A DNA stretch of 64,000 bases from CAVWSM01 sp963799425 (GTDB taxonomy: Bacteria; Actinomycetota; Actinomycetes; Jiangellales; Jiangellaceae), in the NCBI GenBank assembly GCA_963799425.1, contig CAWCXA010000012.1, positions 62,001 through 126,000 of the forward strand. The letters run 5' to 3'. Below are positions 55,562-63,376 of the stretch, piece by piece. Position numbers and translations under genes: made by a program. The notes beneath the pieces are model-generated. The model searched no databases. It saw nothing but the letters and a program-made list of their open reading frames with translations, and had not been told where the DNA came from. Within the stretch, counting starts at the first letter, position 1; every line of letters begins with the position of its first letter.

Positions 55562-56242
55562 TTACGCGTCAGCGTTCGCGACGCCCACCGCAGCAACTGC
55601 AATGACACTGATTGCGCTCGCGAATGCTGACATCGGCCTGGGCGCCCGTTGCCGATAATGCGTCACCGATGTGGCGAGCTCGCTTGTCCCGCGACTCGCT
55701 CTCGTCCACCTGCCTAGGCATACGGCGCTGACCGCGAGTACGTACAGCGGCGTTCCGCAAATGATGAAGTAGTCGGCGATGTTGTAGAAGTGCCCAAGCA
55801 TGGGGACGAAGTCGACTGCGCCGCGGCTACTGCCCGGTGCGGTGAACTGGTGCAGGACAACGCGGTCGAGCAGATTGCTGCTCCATCCGCCGATCATCAT
55901 GGAGCCAGAGATCAGCACCGCCAGCGAGTGTCGCCGGCGCCACAGGACAGATATCGCGATGGCTAACAACCCAGTGCCCAACACGTCGAGAAGCAAGCCT
56001 GGGATGGGGGCGACGTACCAAGCGCTCACCGTATCTCCGACGTACGGATTGCCACCCTTGTTGATCCGTGCTGTGGAGGCGTGGTGCCAGGCCCACCACT
56101 TAGTCATTTGATCGAGAACGAGTATTGCCGCGAACATTGCGAGCACGATCGACCGCTGTCCGAACTTGCCCGTCAGTTCGACTTTGGAGGAGGGCGGTTG
56201 CCACGGTATTAAGTCTGTGCCGCCTTCACTTTGCGTATGCAT
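55562..56242 (-). CDS. lspA: Lipoprotein signal peptidase (SPase II)-like membrane protein
   Basis: 226 residues from ATG 56242. SPase II features: the first-helix motif LVLDQMTKWWAW, then GGWSSNLLDRVVLHQF (first catalytic Asp in NLLDR), DFVPMLGHFYNIADYFIICG (second catalytic Asp in NIADYFI). Four hydrophobic segments are present. It differs from standard LspA in a long periplasmic loop (ARINKGGNPYVGDTVSAWYV), in Trp-Ser-Ser where Gly-Gly/Ala-Gly usually stands before NxxDR, and in a ~50 residue C-terminal tail with another hydrophobic run. Probably a divergent second copy, not the housekeeping enzyme. Confidence 0.78.
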   Translation of the reverse strand: MHTQSEGGTDLIPWQPPSSKVELTGKFGQRSIVLAMFAAILVLDQMTKWWAWHHASTARINKGGNPYVGDTVSAWYVAPIPGLLLDVLGTGLLAIAISVLWRRRHSLAVLISGSMMIGGWSSNLLDRVVLHQFTAPGSSRGAVDFVPMLGHFYNIADYFIICGTPLYVLAVSAVCLGRWTRASRGTSELATSVTHYRQRAPRPMSAFASAISVIAVAAVGVANADA

Positions 56243-56351
56243 GACTGCTCCCGCGCCGTTGCCAGACTGTTATTCGCAAGCCTGGTCGGGACACGGGCTA
56301 TCGTCGCCACCGCCAGCGACCATCTTCGGGTGTGGCTGGTGGAACCGCGGA

Positions 56352-56375
56352 ATACCTGCTAGCCGGAATTGGTCA
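56352..56375 (+). repeat. TACCTGCTAGCCGGAATT motif, copy 3
   Basis: TACCTGCTAGCCGGAATT, then GGTCAAC, in the 264 bases between the signal-peptidase-like gene and the stop of the haloalkane dehalogenase. No gene is visible in this gap. Confidence 0.5.
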
Positions 56376-56506
56376 ACACGGCTTCATCAACCGAGACAGA
56401 TGAACGACAGCAGTGCAATCCCACCCGCCTCTGCGCACCTGACGGTTGGTGGTGGTCGACTGCATCGCTAGTCGCGCCGACGTCGAGGCCGTCGGCGTCT
56501 TGTGCG

Positions 56507-57382
56507 TCATGTCTGCCTGGACGGTTCCTTGACGAGTCCTTGCCGCTCCCGCCAGCTGGCAATCGCGGTGCCGATGGCCGGTCCATTGTCTTCCTGGACG
56601 AAGTGAATGCCGGTGCCGATGTGCTCGATCTCGAGGGCGGAAATGTGATCCTCGCACCACTTGATTGTCGAGGGGGTCATGATCGCGCCCGGGTCGAAGG
56701 TGAGCAGGAGTTTGGGCACTTCGGTACTGGACCCGAGCCACGTGTCGTAGGCCTCGACTCGTCTTACGACGTCGGCGGGTTCGCCGTCGACGGGGATCTC
56801 GCGGGGCCAGACGAGGATCGGCAGCCTCTCTGATCGGTCAGTGAACGGCGCCCGGTAGGCGTCGAGCTCTTCCTCGCTCAAGGTGCGCTTGATGGAGTGG
56901 GGGATGACGGATTCCACGAAGTAGTTGCGATCCAAGAGGAGCTCTTCGCCCTCCCCTGGCCGACGAAAAGCCTGGAACATGTCTCGTGCCCATGCGGGCC
57001 AGTCGTCCCAGGTAAGAGGGTGGACGATGGTCTCCATGAAGGCGATTCCCCTGACCCGGTCGGGGTGGCGGGCGGCCCAGTCGAAGCCCAGTGCACCGCC
57101 CCAGTCATGGCCCACGAGGCTCAAGTCATCGACCACAACTTCGTCGAACCAGGCGTCCAGGTAGCGGGCGTGGTCAGCAAAGCGGTAGGCGATGTCGGGC
57201 TTTCCAGAGCGGCCCATGCCGATGAGGTCTGGGGCCAGGCAGCGCGCCTCACCAGTTAGCTCCGGGATCACGTTGCGCCACAGGTACGACGAGGTCGGGT
57301 TTCCATGCAGCAGCACGACCGGGCTGCCGTCACCCTGCTCCTCGTAGTGCATCTTCGAGTCCAGCACAGGTATGTCGGGCAC
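56507..57382 (-). CDS. Haloalkane dehalogenase, subfamily II type
   Basis: 291 residues from GTG 57382, preceded by AAGGAG at a perfect distance; the 44 extra upstream codons are not coding. Every residue of the family's set is visible: Asn28 in HGNPTSSYLWRN (halide-binding), nucleophile Asp93 and Trp94 in VGHDWGGALGFDWAARHP, catalytic acid Glu117 in FMETIV, and His260 in GIHFVQED. The DLIGMGRSGKPDIAYRFADH and PREIPVDGEPADVV segments are also typical. Asp-Glu-His with Asn-Trp defines HLD-II (DhaA/LinB-like). It hydrolyses carbon-halogen bonds in haloalkanes to alcohol and halide. Copies of the CTGCTAGCC motif lie on both sides. Confidence 0.93.
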   Translation of the reverse strand: MPDIPVLDSKMHYEEQGDGSPVVLLHGNPTSSYLWRNVIPELTGEARCLAPDLIGMGRSGKPDIAYRFADHARYLDAWFDEVVVDDLSLVGHDWGGALGFDWAARHPDRVRGIAFMETIVHPLTWDDWPAWARDMFQAFRRPGEGEELLLDRNYFVESVIPHSIKRTLSEEELDAYRAPFTDRSERLPILVWPREIPVDGEPADVVRRVEAYDTWLGSSTEVPKLLLTFDPGAIMTPSTIKWCEDHISALEIEHIGTGIHFVQEDNGPAIGTAIASWRERQGLVKEPSRQT

Positions 57383-57513
57383 CGTATTACTCCTTGGTGT
57401 TGCCACGCCTTCAGCCCGCTTGGCGGCACAGATACCCACACGTTTGCATTGGAAGCGCGGGCGCGCATCGCCGCCAGCCACCATCTCGGTTTGCAGCTCC
57501 CAGGAATGGCGCA

Positions 57514-57540
57514 CTACCTGCTAGCCGGTATGACGAACCT
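57514..57540 (+). repeat. TACCTGCTAGCCGGTATG motif, copy 4
   Basis: CTACCTGCTAGCCGGTATG followed by ACGAACC, about 140 bases upstream of the haloalkane dehalogenase start. Nearly identical to copy 2 over 27 bases (three differences). Confidence 0.5.
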
Positions 57541-57582
57541 TGGGTACGCCGAAGACACGGGCTTGTCGACCAACGAGGGCCG

Positions 57583-58122
57583 TCAGCTCAGGCTGGTCAC
57601 GAATCGCATCTTTCCCTGGACGGTGATGCTGTAGCTGACGCGGTGCAGGATGGCGTCGTTGTCACGGACTGCGAGGTCCACGAGCATGCCGCTCAGCAGG
57701 CCCTGGAGCGTGTTCCCGGTCACCGCCTCGGTGCCCGGACGGGATAGCGGACTCCAACGATCGACGGCGAACCCCGCGTTGATGGACTCGTTCTGGTCGA
57801 AGATTGAGCTCAGGGTGGCAAATGGATACCAGTCCTCGACCTGCATCCACGGAGCCCAGTCCCGCCCAGGAGTTCCCGGTGGGACCGGGATCGAGTAACG
57901 GCTGAGGGCAGGCAGCAAAGCGCTGCCGAGGTTGGGCGAGATCAGCAGCTGCTCGTGGTGCCAGAACTGGGGACTCTTCCCGACCATGTCAACGAGTGCC
58001 ACCCCGTTCGTCTGGAAGATCCAGCGCTGGTCGGCGATGCTCGTCGGCGCAGGCTCAGTGACTGCGACAGCCGCCGGCGTGATGAAGTGGGACTGGCTCT
58101 CGTACGCAAGGGTAAATATCAC
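57583..58122 (-). CDS. Uncharacterised protein, 179 aa
   Basis: I start at GTG 58122, about 11 bases after GAGGAG; the TTG at 58131 is too near that site. The product is soluble: VIFTLAYESQSHFITPAAVA, then RWIFQTNGVALVDMVGKSPQ, FWHHEQLLISPNLGSALLPA, DWAPWMQVEDWYPFATLSS, and ending with ITVQGKMRFVTSLS. Fairly rich in Trp and Pro, with no catalytic motif. I do not recognise the family. It lies between the haloalkane dehalogenase and the quinone reductase on the same strand, so may be in one transcription unit with the dehalogenase. Confidence 0.65.
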   Translation of the reverse strand: MIFTLAYESQSHFITPAAVAVTEPAPTSIADQRWIFQTNGVALVDMVGKSPQFWHHEQLLISPNLGSALLPALSRYSIPVPPGTPGRDWAPWMQVEDWYPFATLSSIFDQNESINAGFAVDRWSPLSRPGTEAVTGNTLQGLLSGMLVDLAVRDNDAILHRVSYSITVQGKMRFVTSLS

Positions 58123-58256
58123 CGTACTCAACGCTCCTCATCGAAGTCGGCAGGACGCGACCCACCGGATCGGCTGGCTGGCCTCACGAGAAGAGAGCCG
58201 CGCCACGGCCGACCAGATACACAAGTCGGCCCATGACAACGGTTGGAGACGATCCT

Positions 58257-59279
58257 CTAGACGGTGATGACGACCTTGCCTCGGGCGCGACCGTTGTGCA
58301 GATGCTGGATGGCGGCCGCGGTCTCGCTGAGCGGATAGGTGCGGTCGATGGCCGCCTTGACCTGTCCGGACTCGATGAGCTCCTTGAGCACAGCGAGGTC
58401 TGCGGCGTTCTCCTTCGAGGCGAGCATGCGCAGCTTTTGGCTCACCAGTGGGGAAAGCAACGTGGCTCGAAGGGAGCGGTCGAAACCGCCGAGCCAGCGT
58501 CCACCGGTTTCGCCGCCGACGATCACAAGCGTTCCCCGCGCGGTGAGAGCTCGACGCAGATGTGACAGTCGACGGTTGCCACCAGTGTCGATGATGGCGT
58601 CGTAGCGTTCGCTGCCGTCGGTGAAGTCGGCGCGCGTGTGGTCGATGACGTGGTCGGCGCCGAGGGATCGAACCAGGTCGGTCTTGGCAGTGCTGCACAC
58701 GCCGGTGACCTCGGCGCCGAAAGCCTTGGCAATCTGCACGGCGAAGCTGCCCACACCCCCCGATGCACCCACGATCAGCACGTGCTGCCCCGGCTTTACC
58801 TGCGCCTTGCGGACGGCCTGCAGCGCGGTGACCCCGGAGATGGGGACGGCCGCGGCCTGTTCATAGGACATGTTGGCCGGTTTGGGTGCTAGCAGGCTCG
58901 CCTGCGCGTGAGCATATTCCGCAAAGGATCCGTCGCAGCTGCCGTAGACCTCATCGCCTGGCTTGAACTCGGTCACGTCCTTGCCGACGGCCTCGACCGT
59001 GCCCGCAAGGCTGCGGCCGGGATTGGGCGCCTTGGGGCGACGTACACCAAAGCCGGCCAGGCGCATTGCAAGCGGCAGACCGGTCATCAGGTGCCAGGTG
59101 CCCTGGTCCACGCTGGCGGCGGCCACCCGTACCAGGATCTCGTCGCCCGCGACCGCGGGCCGGGCGGTCTCGGCGAGCCGCAGCACGGTCTCGTCGCTGC
59201 CGTAGGTGTCCTGGACGATCGCTTTCATGCTTTCCACTGCGCTTGTCGGCTCTGTCGGGCTGTCGAGGCCTGAGCTCAT
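58257..59279 (-). CDS. Zinc-independent MDR-family NAD(P)H quinone reductase / alcohol dehydrogenase-like protein
   Basis: 340 residues (ATG 59279; a second Met at residue 18 starts the conserved part MKAIVQDTYGSDETVLRLAE). MDR superfamily pattern: GRSLAGTVEAVGKDVTEFKPG, GDEVYGSCDGSFAEYA, AAAVPISGVTALQAVRKAQV, the NADP motif VLIVGASGGVGSFAVQIAK, then DTGGNRRLSHLRRALTARGT. No structural Zn Cys cluster, typical of quinone oxidoreductases. Divergent from the TetR gene with two operator boxes in between, so it is probably induced when TetR leaves the DNA. Confidence 0.9.
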   Translation of the reverse strand: MSSGLDSPTEPTSAVESMKAIVQDTYGSDETVLRLAETARPAVAGDEILVRVAAASVDQGTWHLMTGLPLAMRLAGFGVRRPKAPNPGRSLAGTVEAVGKDVTEFKPGDEVYGSCDGSFAEYAHAQASLLAPKPANMSYEQAAAVPISGVTALQAVRKAQVKPGQHVLIVGASGGVGSFAVQIAKAFGAEVTGVCSTAKTDLVRSLGADHVIDHTRADFTDGSERYDAIIDTGGNRRLSHLRRALTARGTLVIVGGETGGRWLGGFDRSLRATLLSPLVSQKLRMLASKENAADLAVLKELIESGQVKAAIDRTYPLSETAAAIQHLHNGRARGKVVITV

Positions 59280-59305
59280 CGCGATCTCCAGTCACTTGAC
59301 ATTTG

Positions 59306-59341
59306 CTTACAGTGTAAGTCACTGTATGCTTACATCGTAAG
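59306..59341. promoter_or_regulatory. Two TetR operator boxes in the divergent promoter
   Basis: CTTACAGTGTAAG (59306-59318) and CTTACATCGTAAG (59329-59341): both are perfect CTTAC-N3-GTAAG palindromes, centres 23 bases apart. A -35-like TTGACA (59296-59301) and another for the minus-strand gene overlap them. One TetR dimer per box would shut both genes. Confidence 0.75.
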
Positions 59342-59371
59342 TTCGTCAAGCCGGGAACTGGAGAGAACGCG

Positions 59372-60076
59372 ATGGCATCTGGTGCCAAACCGAAGCCACC
59401 GGCTCGGACCCCGCTGAGCCGAGAGCGCGTGCTGCACGCCGCGGTCACCTTCGCGGACGACAACGGGATCGGGTCACTGAGCATGCGCAAGCTCGGCGAG
59501 GTCCTCGGCGTCGAGGCGATGTCCCTGTACAACCACGTCGCCAACAAGAGCGAGCTTCTTGATGGCATGGTGGACGTGGTCTTCGGCGAGATCGACCTGC
59601 CGGGCGCCGACAGCGATTGGAGGTCGGCTATGCGGCAGCGGGCGATCTCTGCTCGCCAGGTTCTGTCACGGCACCGGTGGGCTATCGGCGTGATGGAGTC
59701 GCGGACGACACCCGGACCGGCAACGCTGCGACACCACGACGCGGTCATCGGATCCCTGCGGGCGGGAGGCTTCTCCGTCGAGCTGGCGGCGCATGCGTTC
59801 TCCGTGCTCGACAGCTACATCTACGGGTTCGCGCTGCAGGAGGCCAACCTGCCGTTCGACACCGGAGAGCAGAGTGCGGAGCTGGCGCAGGCGATCCTGG
59901 CGCAGCTCCCCGCGGACGAATACCCGCATCTCATTGAGCTGACCGTCGAGCACGTCCTGCAGCCTGGCTACGACTACGGTGACGAGTACGCCTTTGGGCT
60001 CGACCTGATCCTCGATGGGCTGGACCGGACCCGGGACCAGGTCTCACATCGCGCGTCTCAACCGGCGCAACGCTGA
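59372..60076 (+). CDS. TetR-family transcriptional regulator
   Basis: 234 residues from ATG 59372 (GGAGAG upstream). N-terminal helix-turn-helix: SRERVLHAAVTFADDNGIGS, LSMRKLGEVLGVEAMSLYNH, VANKSELLDGMVDVV. The ligand domain (LSRHRWAIGVMESRTTPGPA; AHAFSVLDSYIYGFALQEAN) belongs to the tetracycline-repressor C-terminal class (TetR_C). It stands back to back with the quinone-reductase gene and with the two CTTAC-N3-GTAAG boxes, an arrangement that usually means local repression of both, lifted by a small molecule. Confidence 0.93.
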   Translation: MASGAKPKPPARTPLSRERVLHAAVTFADDNGIGSLSMRKLGEVLGVEAMSLYNHVANKSELLDGMVDVVFGEIDLPGADSDWRSAMRQRAISARQVLSRHRWAIGVMESRTTPGPATLRHHDAVIGSLRAGGFSVELAAHAFSVLDSYIYGFALQEANLPFDTGEQSAELAQAILAQLPADEYPHLIELTVEHVLQPGYDYGDEYAFGLDLILDGLDRTRDQVSHRASQPAQR

Positions 60077-60082
60077 CCTCGG

Positions 60083-60778
60083 TCACATTGCGCCGGGTTG
60101 CACCGGTTCGGCGGCCGTGGGCTCGGTGGCACCTTGGTCGAGACGGAACGGTGGGTACGTGTCCGTCATCAGCGCGGCGTAGGCAGCTACCCGCAACGCC
60201 CACCGGTTCATGCCTATGACGAAGTCGTAGAGTCCGCGCGGGTAGCGTGCGGTGAAAAGCAAGGCAATGGCAGCGAACAATACACAGACCGCGATCAGGC
60301 CGCCGGACGTGGATTCCCAACCCCACCGGTCGTTCTTGTCCCAGGTGGTCGTGGTCCAGGCGCCGCCGACGAAGAAGGCGACGATCACGTACTGAGGAAT
60401 GGCAAGCAGCCACCACTTGACCAGCACCAACCCACGAGACAGTGATTGCGGGTAGCGAACGTCGAGCCCGGCTGGGTAGTCCGGGTCGTCCTCGAGCGAG
60501 AACGGCGGGTATCGGTCGGTGCCTAGCGCGTCGTAGGTGTAGTAGCCCACCCGCCAGGTCCAGCGCATCACCCCGACGTTGAACTCGAACAGGCCACGCG
60601 GGTAGCGAGCGGTGAACAGGATCGCGAAGAACGCGATGACCGTCACCACGACGAACGCGATCCACAGGAAGAACAAGATGATGAAGTGAGGGATCGCGAG
60701 CAGCCACTTCACCAACCACAACCAGCGTGACAACGGCTCGTCGAGCTGCGCGCGGACTGTCACGGGGGTCCCGGTCAT
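60083..60778 (-). CDS. DUF4389 membrane protein, two domain copies
   Basis: 231 residues from ATG 60778 (GGAGGAGG upstream). Two repeats each with membrane spans: LVKWLLAIPHFIILFFLWIA / VVVTVIAFFAILFTARYPRG, and VKWWLLAIPQYVIVAFFVGG / LIAVCVLFAAIALLFTARYP. The family signatures FTARYPRGLFEFNVGVMRWT and FTARYPRGLYDFVIGMNRWA are both present, followed by YPPFSLEDDPDYPAGLDV and TYPPFRLDQ. DUF4389 has no established function. It is convergent with the TetR gene. Confidence 0.9.
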   Translation of the reverse strand: MTGTPVTVRAQLDEPLSRWLWLVKWLLAIPHFIILFFLWIAFVVVTVIAFFAILFTARYPRGLFEFNVGVMRWTWRVGYYTYDALGTDRYPPFSLEDDPDYPAGLDVRYPQSLSRGLVLVKWWLLAIPQYVIVAFFVGGAWTTTTWDKNDRWGWESTSGGLIAVCVLFAAIALLFTARYPRGLYDFVIGMNRWALRVAAYAALMTDTYPPFRLDQGATEPTAAEPVQPGAM

Positions 60779-60871
60779 GGCTCGTCCTCCTCCGGATCGT
60801 CAATCGATCCTGCACCACTGGTCTACCGTCAATACGGCTCGTACGCCGTGAGACTCGCCCAACAGTTCGAG

Positions 60872-61564
60872 CTATCGCCAGGTCTGTGATTCTGGGCGTT
60901 GCGTTGCGGCGTGGGCGGTGACGGCACCTGCGATGAGGAGCGCTGCGGCAAGCCAGAGCGGCGCGGCAGGGCTCACCCAGCGAAGCAGTGCACCGCCCGC
61001 GAATGCTCCGCCGAGCATCGCCAAGACCGATACAGTTCGGCGCTGCCGCACCGACCAGGACGTGGCGTCGGCGACCAAGCCGGTGACTGTCAAGGTGAGC
61101 ACCGTGGTGGTCAGATCGCGCACGGCCAGGCGGCGCGCAACAGCGTTCTGGCCGCCCAGGGCGACCGAAAGCAGGCCAACCAGGATCAGCCTTGCCGCTG
61201 ACCCTCGCACCCCGGCAGTCTCCACAATGATCGCCGCCGCAACGACAAGGCCCGCCTGGGTCGCCGCCGCGGTGGCCAGCAAGTGACCGCGGTGCGGCGT
61301 CCAGCGTGCAGCCAACCGTCCAGCGGCGGCCGCGCCGAGTGCGAAGGCCAGTATTGCCACCACGCTCGCGGTGACTGCAATGTCACCCGCGCCGGCCAGC
61401 CCAAAACCAAGGAACACCACGTTGCCGGTCATGTTTGCCACGAACACGTGCCCCAGGCTCAGATAGCTGAACGCGTCCACCAGGCCGGTGACCACAGTCA
61501 GGCCGACCAGCAACACCGGCAACGGCCCCTCGGTTCGTACCTCTTCTGGTCGCTCAACGGTCAC
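60872..61564 (-). CDS. DUF1275 (YoaK-like) membrane protein
   Basis: 230 residues, GTG start 61564. Six to seven hydrophobic segments. The family core is clear: LVGLTVVTGLVDAFSYLSLG, HVFVANMTGNVVFLGFGLAG, ILVGLLSVALGGQNAVARRL, TTTVLTLTVTGLVADATSW. Function unknown; it is often near regulators. Only 18 bases separate it from the lone receiver gene, so it is probably the last cistron of the two-component operon. Confidence 0.9.
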   Translation of the reverse strand: MTVERPEEVRTEGPLPVLLVGLTVVTGLVDAFSYLSLGHVFVANMTGNVVFLGFGLAGAGDIAVTASVVAILAFALGAAAAGRLAARWTPHRGHLLATAAATQAGLVVAAAIIVETAGVRGSAARLILVGLLSVALGGQNAVARRLAVRDLTTTVLTLTVTGLVADATSWSVRQRRTVSVLAMLGGAFAGGALLRWVSPAAPLWLAAALLIAGAVTAHAATQRPESQTWR

Positions 61565-61582
61565 GCCGTCCTCCCAGCGAAA

Positions 61583-61981
61583 TCAGTTGGCTCGCCCGGT
61601 GAAGGCATCGACGGCGGAGACGAGGTCGTTCAGCGGGAAGGGCTTGCCCAGGAAAGCATCAGCCCCGGCGGCAACAGCGGTCGCGCGATCAGCGGGACTG
61701 CTGCGAGCGCTCACCATGACCACACCACCAGTCCACCCTTCGGCGCGTAACTCTCGGCACACCTCGATCCCGTCGGGGGGCGGGATCATCACATCGAGCA
61801 CGACGGCGTCAGGGTGCTGCTCATGCGTCGCGACCAGGGCTTGGGTGCCCGACTCAGCAGTCAGGCACTGATAGCCGGCGCGCTCGAGGCTACGAACGAC
61901 AATTCTGGCGAACTTCGTGTCGTCGTCGACGACAAGCACCAGCCCGTGACGCGAGTCGGTGCCTGAGCGTTGTGCCTCCAT
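61583..61981 (-). CDS. Stand-alone response-regulator receiver domain
   Basis: 132 residues from ATG 61981 (MEAQRSGTDS); an ATG at 62017 just after the kinase stop is the alternative. A complete receiver: LVLVVDDDTKFARIVVRSLE with the acidic pair, phosphorylated Asp63 in AVVLDVMIPPPDG, the Ser switch in VVMVSARSSP, and the conserved Lys in FLGKPFPLND. There is no DNA-binding domain, so it works by protein-protein contact or as a phosphate sink for the kinase just upstream. Confidence 0.88.
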   Translation of the reverse strand: MEAQRSGTDSRHGLVLVVDDDTKFARIVVRSLERAGYQCLTAESGTQALVATHEQHPDAVVLDVMIPPPDGIEVCRELRAEGWTGGVVMVSARSSPADRATAVAAGADAFLGKPFPLNDLVSAVDAFTGRAN

Positions 61982-62024
61982 ACCGCCAGCATCAGACGGT
62001 GGCCATGAGATGAGCATGAGACGC

Positions 62025-63371
62025 TCAAGAGTCGGCGAGCGGCAAGTCGGCCACAACACGAGCCCCGCCGAACGGTGCCCCGTTGTCGGCGGTCACGGCA
62101 CCCCCGACCGCCTGGATGAGCGAAGACACAATGGCCAGGCCAAGTCCAGCGCTGCCGCCCTCGTGGCGACCAGCCCCACCGGCGCGCGCGAACCTGTCAA
62201 ACGCACGGGGTAGTAGGTCGGGGGGAAAGCCAGGGCCGTCGTCGGCCACCACGAGCTGGCCAAATCCGTCACGGGGCGCGACGCTGATGAGGATCTGAGC
62301 CTTGGCATAGCGCTCCGCATTCACGACCAGGTTTCTGACGATCTGGCCAACCCACTCGCGGTCTCCGCGGACCACCGCGGGCTCGCCGCGGACCTCGATG
62401 CTGACCTTGTCGCGATGCGGAAGGCGCCGAAGTTCGTCCCTGGCGGTCGCGAGCAGCTCGGTCGTGGCGTCCCCGGCGATGAGCTGCCCCGCATCGGCTC
62501 GGGCAAGGGTCAGCAAACTATCGGTGACACGACTGAGCCGATCGGTCTCCTCGAGCGCGCTGGCAAGGCTCTGCGCCACGCTTGCGTCGTCGTCTGGCTC
62601 TTGCGCGGCAAGCTCGAGCTCTCCGCGGAGTACGGCAATGGGGGTTCGTAGCTCATGCGCGGCGTTATCGATGAACGCACGCTCGCGGGTAAAGGCCGAC
62701 TCGATGCGGGCCAGCATGGCGTTGAGCGTGCGGCCGAGCTCGGCGATCTCATCGCGCTCGGCAGTTTGCGGTAGGCGACGCCCGATATCGGCTGCGGAGA
62801 TGGTCGCCGCCTCGTTCGCCATGCGGCGCACCGGACGCAGCGCCGCACCGGTGAGGATCCACGCGGCGGCAGCGATCGCGGCGATCAGGATGGGGCCGGC
62901 AACCCAGAGCACGAGAAGCAACCGCTGGTCCGCTCGTTGGAGCGGGGCCGTGCTCGTGGCAGCGATGCCCACGATCAGATCGGCACCCGTCTCGTTGACT
63001 GGCCGGGCAAGTAGGCGAGCATTCGCGCCGACCCCGGGGACTGAACGATCAATGACGATCTGCCCGTTGCTCGCGCCTGCGAGCTCGTCCGCTGTCAGCA
63101 GCGGCTCTGCCCCTGCCGGGTGGGTGACCGCGCCGTCCCGACTGACCACCTGGACGGTCACCAAGCCGGAGCCGGGCGACACCTCGCCATCGTGCAAGTC
63201 AAGGGCCAGGTCATCGACACGGACGGTGAGCTCGTCGGTGATCGCGTCACTCAACTCATCGCTGAGCGCCCAATACATGAGCAACGCCGCCACGGCGAGC
63301 ACGACGATTCCCCCGGCGGCAGACAGCACCGCGAGGCGCACGCGCAGCGACAGTCCGCGAAACAGCGACAC
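62025..63371 (-). CDS. Sensor histidine kinase with HAMP domain
   Basis: 448 residues, GTG start 63371, five bases after the response-regulator stop. N-terminal membrane span (LAVLSAAGGIVVLAVAALLM), extracytoplasmic sensor (~35-160), second span (LLLVLWVAGPILIAAIAAAAWI), HAMP (RPVRRMANEAATISAADIGR), H-box with His239 in DNAAHELRTPIAVL, then N, G1 and G2 boxes (VRNLVVNAERYAK; VVADDGPGFPPDLL; GGSAGLGLAIVSSLI). An OmpR-class kinase, similar in layout to MprB/TcrY. Signal unknown. Confidence 0.92.
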   Translation of the reverse strand: MSLFRGLSLRVRLAVLSAAGGIVVLAVAALLMYWALSDELSDAITDELTVRVDDLALDLHDGEVSPGSGLVTVQVVSRDGAVTHPAGAEPLLTADELAGASNGQIVIDRSVPGVGANARLLARPVNETGADLIVGIAATSTAPLQRADQRLLLVLWVAGPILIAAIAAAAWILTGAALRPVRRMANEAATISAADIGRRLPQTAERDEIAELGRTLNAMLARIESAFTRERAFIDNAAHELRTPIAVLRGELELAAQEPDDDASVAQSLASALEETDRLSRVTDSLLTLARADAGQLIAGDATTELLATARDELRRLPHRDKVSIEVRGEPAVVRGDREWVGQIVRNLVVNAERYAKAQILISVAPRDGFGQLVVADDGPGFPPDLLPRAFDRFARAGGAGRHEGGSAGLGLAIVSSLIQAVGGAVTADNGAPFGGARVVADLPLADS

Positions 63372-63376
63372 GATAG

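Noticed and set aside
57383..57514. 44-codon N-terminal extension of the haloalkane dehalogenase
   Set aside because: GTG 57382 has AAGGAG at ideal distance and matches the family N-terminus.
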